In this document: piece after piece, positions 1-4,930 of the stretch
How positions within the stretch are numbered: position 1 is the stretch's first letter
Layout: each line of letters starts with the position of its first letter
Origin: Oceanospirillales bacterium
Lineage (GTDB): Bacteria > Pseudomonadota > Gammaproteobacteria > Xanthomonadales > SZUA-36
DNA: 16,940 nucleotides
Direction: 5' to 3'
NCBI GenBank assembly: GCA_003232965.1
Contig: QIKG01000255.1
Location: 1-16,940 of the forward strand
The notes under the pieces: model-generated
What the model was told of the DNA's origin: nothing
Database searches by the model: none
What the model saw: only the letters and a program-made list of their open reading frames with translations
Translations under genes and position numbers: made by a program

Positions 1-297
1 GTATCGCTGTTGATGGTGATGGAACCGGTATCGCTGTTGATGGTGATGGAACCGGTATCGCTGTTGATGGTGATGGAACCGGTATCGCTGTAGGTGGTGA
101 TGGAACCGGCAAGCAAGTAGATGGTGATGGAACTGGTATTGCTGTTGATGGTGATGGAACTGGTATCGCTGTTGATGGTGACGGCACCGGTATTGCTGTA
201 GGTGGTGATGGAACCGGTATCGCTGTAGATGGTGATGGAACCGGTATCGCTGTTGATGGTGATGGAACTGGTATCGCTGTTGATGGTGATGGAACCG
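1..297 (+). repeat. Eleven tandem 27-bp units inside the partial gene
   Basis: Eleven complete 27-bp units run without gap from base 1 to base 297, beginning at 1, 28, 55, 82, 109, 136, 163, 190, 217, 244 and 271. Four units (1, 28, 55 and 271) are identical. The others differ mainly at silent positions (ATC/ATT, ACC/ACT, GAT/GAC), except the unit at 109. Because the unit is nine codons, gain or loss of copies by slippage keeps the frame and only changes protein length. The array continues to the left of the window. Confidence 0.97.
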
Positions 298-491
298 GTG
301 TAAATGCAGTCGCCCAATTCGGCTTTATGATTGAAATCAACCTAGGCTGTCAATCCACTCAGGCCACAATCTATGAAACCGGCAATTTCTCAGCGGTTGA
401 ATATATTGAGGTCGCCCAGCCTTCTATCAGCGCAGGAGCCTGCAACCAGGGTCTTCAACCGATTAACTCAAGTCTCAACTCTGGAAACTAA
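3..491 (+). CDS. Gly/Asp-rich nonapeptide-repeat protein (5' partial)
   Basis: The frame is open from the window edge to a TAA at 489-491, so the N-terminus is missing. Residues 1 to about 99 are eleven tandem copies of a nonapeptide, consensus GIAVDGDGT; one copy reads GKQVDGDGT and two have Gly for the first Asp. A non-repetitive tail of about 63 residues follows (from NAVAQFGF to the end). It has two cysteines (GCQST and GACNQ) that could form a disulfide, which suggests an exported protein. The nine-residue period and D-G-D-G spacing recall calcium-binding beta-roll repeats, but the order of residues does not fit the RTX consensus GGxGxDxUx. I do not recognise the family. A terminator follows closely. 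Function unknown; that it is a real coding region is well supported by the third-position variation among units. Confidence 0.75.
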   Translation: MAVDGDGTGIAVDGDGTGIAVDGDGTGIAVGGDGTGKQVDGDGTGIAVDGDGTGIAVDGDGTGIAVGGDGTGIAVDGDGTGIAVDGDGTGIAVDGDGTGVNAVAQFGFMIEINLGCQSTQATIYETGNFSAVEYIEVAQPSISAGACNQGLQPINSSLNSGN

Positions 492-537
492 GCAACACTA
501 GTTTCGCTAGGCACCCAAGGATTGGATGCCGCTCTGT

Positions 538-579
538 AAAACCACCCGTGTGACCCCACAGGTGGTTTTCTTTTTTTTG
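538..579 (+). terminator. Rho-independent terminator of the repeat-protein gene
   Basis: A 9-bp perfect stem, AAAACCACC (538-546) with GGTGGTTTT (561-569), is followed by a run of eight T at 571-578. It lies 47 bases after the stop codon at 491. Confidence 0.88.
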
Positions 580-592
580 TACATGGATGTAC
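579..592. repeat. Short palindrome with CATCCATG core
   Basis: The sequence GTACATGGATGTAC is a perfect palindrome apart from the central GG. Read on the minus strand it has the CATCC-x-TG core shared with eight other hairpins between 606 and 1236. It abuts the T-tract of the preceding terminator and overlaps the left edge of the first 78-bp repeat. Confidence 0.7.
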
Positions 593-666
593 ACAGATCG
601 CGAGAGCACAAGGATGTGCGAAGCGATCCCACAGCGTTAAATTACAGTAGGCAACACCTAAGAACT
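589..666. repeat. 78-bp REP-like palindromic repeat, copy 1
   Basis: This is the first of two near-identical 78-bp units (the other is 683-760). It contains an imperfect hairpin: outer arms GATCGC (596-601) and GCGATC (623-628), inner arms GCACA (606-610) and TGTGC (615-619), loop AGGA. The outer 3' arm continues into CCCACAG, which resembles the end of pseudomonad REP elements. No reading frame is convincing across it. Confidence 0.85.
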
Positions 667-682
667 AAACCCTTGTAACCTC

Positions 683-760
683 GTACACAGATCGCGAGAG
701 CACAGGGATGTGCGTAGCGATCCCACAGAGTTGAATTCCAGCAGACAACACCTAAGAACT
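683..760. repeat. 78-bp REP-like palindromic repeat, copy 2
   Basis: This is the second unit, in the same orientation as 589-666. Outer arms GATCGC (690-695) and GCGATC (717-722) and inner arms GCACA (700-704) and TGTGC (709-713) are unchanged; the loop is GGGA instead of AGGA. Changes between copies fall mostly outside the stems. A poorer relative may sit at 780-815, where GATCGC and GATCC are recognisable but the inner stem is not. Confidence 0.85.
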
Positions 761-825
761 CATCTCTTTCAGCACCCATACTTAGATCGCAATAGTATAT
801 AGTCGGATGATCCAGTTTTGGAGTT

Positions 826-1219
826 TCGTCTAGGCATCGCTCTCTTGCATCCTTGCAACCGCGATCTGCCTTGAGTGGGGTTTGACTACGATGTTTATTT
901 TTTGGGTTTTGGAGTTTCCTCTAGGCATCGCTCTCTTGCATCCTTGCAACCGCGATGTACCTTGAGTGAAATTTGGCTTTTGTATCAATTTATTGGCTTT
1001 CGAGTTTTCCTATATCGCTCTCTTGCATCCTTGCAACCGCGATATACCTTGAGTGAAATTTGGCTTTTGTATCAATTTATTGGCTTTCGAGTTTTCCTAT
1101 ATCGCTCTCTTGCATCCATGCAACCGCGACATACCTTGAGTGAAATTTGGCTTTTGTATTTGTTTGTTGGCTTTCTTGTTTTCCTATATCGCTCTTTTGC
1201 ATCCATGCAACCGCGATAT
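826..1219. repeat. Five-unit 87-bp tandem repeat built around a hairpin
   Basis: Five units contain the same 30-bp hairpin core at 836-865, 927-956, 1014-1043, 1101-1130 and 1188-1217. Spacing is 91 bp once and then 87 bp three times. Each core has outer arms ATCGC and GCGAT (extended to ATATCGC and GCGATAT in units 3 and 5) and inner arms TTGCA and TGCAA around TCCT (units 1-3) or TCCA (units 4-5). The arms are better conserved than the A+T-rich spacers. Because 87 is a multiple of three, long open frames cross the array on both strands, but none looks like a protein. Confidence 0.9.
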
Positions 1220-1220
1220 A

Positions 1221-1236
1221 CCTACATCCTTGTAGG
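1221..1236. repeat. Hairpin with CATCCTTG core
   Basis: A 6-bp stem, CCTACA with TGTAGG, closes on the loop TCCT. It begins one base after the ATAT arm of the last 87-bp unit and has the same loop as that repeat, but a different stem. It is not followed by a T-tract. Confidence 0.75.
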
Positions 1237-1242
1237 CAAAAT

Positions 1243-1280
1243 GCCCGGAACAGGAAAAAGAGGGGAAACCTGTTCCGGGC
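1243..1280. repeat. Strong 12-bp inverted repeat
   Basis: GCCCGGAACAGG (1243-1254) pairs perfectly with CCTGTTCCGGGC (1269-1280) across a purine-rich loop of 14 bases. There is no T-tract on the plus strand and no A-tract directly upstream, so an intrinsic terminator is not obvious. It is part of a row of hairpins from 1221 to 1389. Confidence 0.85.
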
Positions 1281-1281
1281 G

Positions 1282-1301
1282 CTTGTTAGCAAGCTAACAA
1301 G
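1282..1301. repeat. 9-bp inverted repeat with 2-base loop
   Basis: CTTGTTAGC (1282-1290) and GCTAACAAG (1293-1301) are perfect inverted repeats separated by AA, one base after the preceding 12-bp stem. GTTAGC and GCTAAC recall integron attC core sites, but the two halves are adjacent instead of enclosing a long arm, so attC is not supported. Confidence 0.8.
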
Positions 1302-1303
1302 TA

Positions 1304-1389
1304 AAGTTGGCCCAAGGGGCCGAACTTATACCAACCGCCAGATGAAGAAGAAGGGGGGCTCTTGCTTCATCCTTAACGACTGATGGTAT
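1304..1389. repeat. Further hairpins closing the structured block
   Basis: AAGTTGGCC and GGCCgAACTT (1304-1327) form a 9-bp stem with one bulged G. Next, an outer pair ATACCA (1328-1333) with TGGTAT (1384-1389) encloses ATGAAG (1342-1347) with CTTCAT (1365-1370). With the hairpins before it, nearly every base from 1221 to 1389 can be placed in or near a stem. No coding frame is evident. Confidence 0.6.
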
Positions 1390-1544
1390 TTGGTGTAGAT
1401 TCCGAGCATTTCATTCACTCAGAGCCTATCTGATGTGGCGTATCTTATATATTAATAATAACTAAAACAATTGATGATTTCTTGTCGTTTGCCCTAGATT
1501 TATTTATGCCATAATAGATTTTACAAAAGAGACGATACATATAG
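1390..1544. other. A+T-rich spacer without recognisable feature
   Basis: This stretch lies between the hairpin block and the first copy of the 148-bp repeat. It is A+T-rich and carries no frame of useful length, no strong inverted repeat and no convincing promoter pair. I see nothing definite in it. Confidence 0.6.
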
Positions 1545-1692
1545 TACCTAGATTCTGCAGGTGATCGTGCTTAGGCAGTGCACCAACAGTAGGCGCTCTT
1601 AGGCGAGATATTGATTTGTAGAGTGAATGATAAATTGAGTGGGATCCGATCAAGAGCTTGTGCTGAGTGAGTGCGAGCACTTGCAGGATTTA
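1545..1692. repeat. 148-bp direct repeat flanking the LysR gene, left copy
   Basis: The left copy of a non-coding repeat found again, in the same orientation, at 2827-3002. Bases 1561-1647 match 2843-2929 exactly and 1648-1684 match 2957-2993 exactly; the left edge carries three substitutions. Relative to the right copy it lacks 27 bases after GGGATCC. It contains TTAGGC twice and a small hairpin, GTGCT (1660-1664) with AGCAC (1676-1680). Neither copy encodes a plausible protein. Confidence 0.93.
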
Positions 1693-1814
1693 GCTAGTAA
1701 CAAAGGAGCCTCTAACTCCTTCAAGGTGAAGCGTTTTGGGGTTCCAAGTTATTCAATATCAAGGTGGTATTTGTGGAGATTACCGCACAATTACACCTTC
1801 CTGAATGAGTAACT

Positions 1815-1850
1815 ATTAAAATTGTGGGTGTAGATTGCCCATTTTTTAAT
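1815..1850 (+). promoter_or_regulatory. Inverted repeat upstream of the LysR gene
   Basis: ATTAAAA (1815-1821) pairs with TTTTAAT (1844-1850). Inside it TGGG (1825-1828) pairs with CCCA (1838-1841), and six T follow at 1842-1847. It ends 18 bases before the start codon at 1869. It could be an operator, since LysR-type genes often regulate themselves through A+T-rich dyads, or a weak hairpin terminator isolating the gene. The sequence alone does not decide. Confidence 0.4.
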
Positions 1851-1868
1851 AAACTTGGGGTACATTAA

Positions 1869-2774
1869 ATGAATTATAGAAAGATTCCTCCACTGCGTGC
1901 ATTGCGTGCATTTGTAGCCTCTGCCAAACATTTAAGCTTCACCCGGGCAGCCGAAGACCTGTATGTAACTCAGGCAGCCGTTAGTCTGCAAGTCAAACAG
2001 TTAGAAGAATTTCTCGAAATACCGCTATTTATTCGTGGCAGTCGCAGCCTAACACTTACTGAACAAGGAAAAGTTTATTTACAAGATGTGAATGTGGCAC
2101 TGAAAGAATTAGCCGCAGCCACCGAAAGGGTGACCCGGCGTAACCGTAATGTTGAGTTGGTTGTCAGCACCCTCACCTCTTTCGCTGAGCGCTGGCTGAT
2201 TCCAAAATTGCCGAATTTCCAACAGGCCCATACGGATATGGATATTCGAATTGCGGCATCAGAATGGGCCATTGATTTTGATCGTGACGGGGTAGATTTA
2301 GCCATTCGCTATGGTGGCGGGGAATGGCCAGATACCAACTCCACACTGCTATTACGGGATGATATTTTCCCCGTTTGCAGCCCTGACTTATGTGAAAAAT
2401 CGAAGTTCCCCTGCAAAGCAGAAAATCTGGCGCAATTCACTCTGTTGCACGATGATTATGCTCGTGAGGACTGGATGCAATGGCTGAAGGCAGCCAGGGT
2501 TACTGGAGTTGATGCCCAGCGGGGTTTAAGTTTTAGTCATTCGAGCATGATGCTTGAGGCTGCAGCACACGGAATGGGACTAGCACTGGGTCACACATCA
2601 CTTATCCAGAAAGATCTCAAGTCGGGGCGTTTGATTAAGCCTTTCGAATCCAGCCTGCAAGACCAAATGGCATACTACATTGTTACGCCGGTAGGCACCG
2701 ACAATAAGCTGGCAAATGTATTTCGAGACTGGCTGTTGGAAGAAGCACGACAAAAACCACTTCTGAATGACTAG
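1869..2774 (+). CDS. LysR-family transcriptional regulator, GcvA-like
   Basis: A 301-residue protein of normal LysR length. Residues 6-65 are the N-terminal winged helix-turn-helix, with the PPLRALRAF opening and the FTRAAEDLYVTQAAVSLQVK recognition region typical of the GcvA/AmpR branch. The rest is a periplasmic-binding-protein-like effector domain (RDGVDLAIRYGGGEWP is a familiar stretch in this group). LysR proteins bind DNA as oligomers and respond to a small ligand; the ligand here is unknown, and GcvA's role in glycine cleavage should not be assumed because no gcv genes are present. The usual divergent target gene is missing: upstream is repeat-rich DNA. The gene with its leader (1693-2826) sits between two direct repeats. 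The ribosome site is poor (GGGG at 1857-1860). Confidence 0.93.
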   Translation: MNYRKIPPLRALRAFVASAKHLSFTRAAEDLYVTQAAVSLQVKQLEEFLEIPLFIRGSRSLTLTEQGKVYLQDVNVALKELAAATERVTRRNRNVELVVSTLTSFAERWLIPKLPNFQQAHTDMDIRIAASEWAIDFDRDGVDLAIRYGGGEWPDTNSTLLLRDDIFPVCSPDLCEKSKFPCKAENLAQFTLLHDDYAREDWMQWLKAARVTGVDAQRGLSFSHSSMMLEAAAHGMGLALGHTSLIQKDLKSGRLIKPFESSLQDQMAYYIVTPVGTDNKLANVFRDWLLEEARQKPLLND

Positions 2775-2826
2775 AGTTAACCGCTTCGCATAAAGAAAAC
2801 CAAATACGGCCTATCACTTGACCTGT

Positions 2827-3002
2827 TACCTAGATCCTGTAAGTGATCGTGCTTAGGCAGTGCACCAACAGTAGGCGCTCTTAGGCGAGATATTGATTTG
2901 TAGAGTGAATGATAAATTGAGTGGGATCCTCGCCGAAAAGTTTCATTTGCTATACGGATCAAGAGCTTGTGCTGAGTGAGTGCGAGCACTTGCGGTGATT
3001 TA
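2827..3002. repeat. 176-bp direct repeat flanking the LysR gene, right copy
   Basis: The right copy of the repeat at 1545-1692, in the same orientation. It has 27 extra bases (2930-2956) between GGGATCC and GATCAAGAG, so that GATCC (2925-2929) and GGATC (2956-2960) form a short inverted repeat around the extra segment. The GTGCT/AGCAC hairpin is at 2969-2989. It fills most of the gap between two convergent genes, where transcription could otherwise collide. Confidence 0.93.
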
Positions 3003-3018
3003 GGTGTTAATAAGACCA

Positions 3019-3363
3019 TTACCCAGGCGGCCATGTAAGCGCCCTACCAGCAAGTAAATGTAAATGTACATGCCACACGGTCTGGCCAGCAGATTCACCA
3101 CAATTCATCACGACTCTGTAGCCCTCATCTGCAAACCCTACTTGTTTAGCAATATCCCTTGCGGCTAAATATAACTCACCAATCAAACCTGCCTGGTGAT
3201 CAGCAATGTCATTGATTGTACGAATTTTTTGCTTGGGAATAATCAAGATATGAGTCGGTGCCTGCGGGTTGATGTCCCTGAAAGCCAGTACAGTTTCGGT
3301 TTCATATACAATGTCTGCAGGTATTTCACGGGCAATAATTTTTTCAAACAGGTCTTCGGACAT
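3019..3363 (-). CDS. hinT: HIT-family nucleotide hydrolase (HinT/PKCI type)
   Basis: A 114-residue protein with the full histidine-triad signature HVHLHLL (His98, His100, His102 in His-x-His-x-His-x-x) near the C-terminus and the family motifs IPADIVYE and AFRDINPQAPTHILIIPK. HinT-type enzymes hydrolyse purine nucleoside phosphoramidates and aminoacyl-adenylates in the cytoplasm. Many relatives begin with CIFCKI and use its cysteines for zinc; here the segment reads DLFEKI, so that site is absent. The start is set by a good ribosome site, GGAGAG, at 3369-3374. The gene is divergent from the alkyltransferase fusion gene and convergent with the LysR gene. Length and motifs are complete. Confidence 0.95.
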   Translation of the reverse strand: MSEDLFEKIIAREIPADIVYETETVLAFRDINPQAPTHILIIPKQKIRTINDIADHQAGLIGELYLAARDIAKQVGFADEGYRVVMNCGESAGQTVWHVHLHLLAGRALTWPPG

Positions 3364-3378
3364 GTGAACTCTCCAATA

Positions 3379-3406
3379 ATCATAAGCGCAAGAAACGGGT
3401 GGTCTA
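3379..3406 (-). promoter_or_regulatory. Candidate sigma70 promoter of hinT
   Basis: On the minus strand a -10 box TATGAT (3379-3384) lies 16 bases from TAGACC (3401-3406), a 4/6 match to the -35 consensus. It is 15 bases upstream of the hinT start, so the leader would be very short. The call rests on sequence match only. Confidence 0.35.
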
Positions 3407-3434
3407 TACTGCCGTTATCACGCAAAATAGCATA

Positions 3435-4310
3435 ATGAATAATAGTAACAGCGAAACACCTCGGAGACATTATCAAACGGTAACTAAGGCACTGCATTAC
3501 CTCAAAGATAGGCAACTTGAGCAGCCGTCATTGGAAGAACTAGCGACACAACTGCAGTTGAGTCCGGCCTATTTGCAGCGAGTTTTTCAGGCATGGGCCG
3601 GCGTTAGTCCAAAGCAGTTCCTTCGCCACCTCACCCGTGATGCTGCGGTAGAACGACTGAAAACCGGTGCCACTGTATTTGATGCCGCTATTGATAGTGG
3701 CTTATCCGGTAGCAGTCGACTGCATGATTTGCTAATTTATACTGACGCACTCACTCCAGGACAGGCGCGCAATGCCGGGAAACACCTGAGTATTCAATGG
3801 GGTTTTTATACCTCACCTTTCGGTAGCTGTTTATTAGCCTGGACTGAGCGGGGCCTGGCTTTCCTAGGATTTTCTTCTATTAGAGGAAAACAATACGCCA
3901 TTGCTGAACTGCAGCAACAGTGGCCATTGGCTGCCCTGGTGGAGAAGCCTGAGCAGGCCCAATTATGGGGAGAACGAATTTTCACCCGGTCTAGCGATCA
4001 ACCGCTGCCGGTGTGGCTCGCGGGCAGTCCATTTCAATTAAAAGTCTGGCAGGCGCTGCTTAAAATCCCAGACAATGCGAATGTGACATACGGCGACCTA
4101 GCTACTGCCACCGGTAATCCCAGAGCTGCGCGGGCTATCGGTACGGCTGTGGGACGGAATCCAATTTCGCTTTTAATTCCCTGCCATCGGGTTATCCGCA
4201 AAATGGGGGTTATTGGCGAGTATCGCTGGGGTACAGAGATAAAAATGTCTATACTTGCCCGTGAAAACATCAACTGCCACACTTCTGCAGGATCTGAAAA
4301 TGCAATTTAA
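3435..4310 (+). CDS. AraC-type HTH fused to O6-alkylguanine-DNA alkyltransferase (Ada-like)
   Basis: From the ATG at 3435 the protein has 291 residues. Residues 13-115 are an AraC-type double helix-turn-helix (SLEELATQLQLSPAYLQRVF, then GVSPKQFL). Residues 120-278 are the alkyltransferase, with PCHRVI holding the acceptor Cys250 and the C-terminal GEYRWG. Such proteins repair O6-methylguanine by suicidal alkyl transfer. The N-terminal Ada zinc domain that takes methyl from phosphotriesters and switches Ada into an activator is absent, so methylation-dependent activation in the E. coli manner is unlikely; the HTH may bind DNA constitutively or help autoregulation. An in-frame GTG at 3399 would add 12 residues but has no ribosome site and lies in the hinT promoter area. 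The 3' end overlaps the next gene by 11 bases. Confidence 0.92.
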   Translation: MNNSNSETPRRHYQTVTKALHYLKDRQLEQPSLEELATQLQLSPAYLQRVFQAWAGVSPKQFLRHLTRDAAVERLKTGATVFDAAIDSGLSGSSRLHDLLIYTDALTPGQARNAGKHLSIQWGFYTSPFGSCLLAWTERGLAFLGFSSIRGKQYAIAELQQQWPLAALVEKPEQAQLWGERIFTRSSDQPLPVWLAGSPFQLKVWQALLKIPDNANVTYGDLATATGNPRAARAIGTAVGRNPISLLIPCHRVIRKMGVIGEYRWGTEIKMSILARENINCHTSAGSENAI

Positions 4311-4875
4311 TAAGTTAGAGCTCGCTGTGTTACTTATACTAACCAGTATATTCTTCTCATCTGCCGCAGTAGCTGGTCAGTTGAAAGATATTGATAATTA
4401 CCTAGAATATTCGCCGATATTTTCCAGTGCTGGTCAGCCAAATAAACAACAGCTGTCATTACTGTCTGAAAAAAAGTTCAAAAGAATCATTTACTTAGCC
4501 TTTAGCGACCAGTCCACATCACTAGCAAAAGAAGATCGAATTGTAAAATCCTTAAATATGGACTTTATACATATTCCGGTTGACTTTGAAAAACCAACTT
4601 TGAATGATTTCAACATGTTTGCTGCGGTGATGAAGGCAAACCCCGGGACAAAGACTCTGCTCCATTGTCAAATTAATTTACGCGCTTCCACCTTTAGCTT
4701 TCTCTACCGGGTGATATATAAACAAGTTCCAATGAAAACTGCCAAAGATGACCTTGATAAAATATGGGAACCCAATCCTGTTTGGTTTAAGTTCATTAAA
4801 ACTGTTTTAGACAGCCGCGGCATGAGCCCGGAGTGTGATGATTGCGATTGGGGCAGCAATACCTTTAGCGACTAG
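4300..4875 (+). CDS. Exported tyrosine-phosphatase-like protein (DSP/BLH-type)
   Basis: The ATG at 4300 follows a clear AGGA ribosome site (4289-4292) and gives 191 residues beginning with a signal peptide; the likely cleavage is after AVA (residue 25). An upstream TTG at 4255 would bury this signal and is less likely. The mature part has features of a cysteine phosphatase fold: SSAGQP, FIHIPVDFEKPTLNDF and the loop LLHCQINLRAST. The loop has His122, Cys123 and Arg128, with four residues between Cys and Arg instead of the classical five, a spacing I recall in a bacterial subgroup annotated as protein tyrosine phosphatase family or beta-lactamase-hydrolase-like. Substrate unknown. Translation is probably coupled to the alkyltransferase gene by the 11-base overlap. 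The tail ends in a Cys- and Asp-rich stretch. Confidence 0.78.
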   Translation: MQFNKLELAVLLILTSIFFSSAAVAGQLKDIDNYLEYSPIFSSAGQPNKQQLSLLSEKKFKRIIYLAFSDQSTSLAKEDRIVKSLNMDFIHIPVDFEKPTLNDFNMFAAVMKANPGTKTLLHCQINLRASTFSFLYRVIYKQVPMKTAKDDLDKIWEPNPVWFKFIKTVLDSRGMSPECDDCDWGSNTFSD

Positions 4876-4880
4876 TCGCT
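4867..4880. repeat. Perfect 14-bp palindrome over the stop codon
   Basis: AGCGACTAGTCGCT is its own reverse complement and contains the TAG stop (4873-4875) of the phosphatase-like gene. The only T-run nearby is too short for a standard terminator, so its role is unclear. Confidence 0.55.
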
Positions 4881-4930
4881 TGAGAACGGCCACTTGGTGT
4901 TCCGGTATTGGTTAATTTAGAAATTTAATC

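Noticed and set aside
826..1219. CRISPR array.
   Set aside because: The spacers between hairpin cores are themselves repeated and about 57 bp long, and there are no cas genes; this is a tandem repeat.
875..1297. An open frame of 140 codons with a 29-residue repeat across the 87-bp array.
   Set aside because: The repeat length is a multiple of three, so frames stay open by default, and the opposite strand is partly open too. Conservation follows the DNA hairpin and not codons, and there is no ribosome site.
1282..1327. Integron attC site, suggested by GTTAGC/GCTAAC and a stem with a bulged base.
   Set aside because: The core-like halves are two bases apart instead of flanking a long imperfect arm, and no cassette-like genes or integrase are present.
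1703..1721. AAGGAG/CTCCTT hairpin as a terminator upstream of the LysR gene.
   Set aside because: There is no T-tract after the stem and no transcript evident upstream; a 6-bp stem alone is too common.
2777..3034. An open frame on the minus strand through the right-hand 176-bp repeat.
   Set aside because: It overlaps the end of hinT, the left copy of the repeat lacks the 27 bases needed for the same reading, and the translation resembles no protein I know.
3399..3434. Upstream GTG start for the alkyltransferase fusion gene.
   Set aside because: It adds 12 residues without homology, has no ribosome site, and falls in the hinT promoter area; the ATG at 3435 is preferred.
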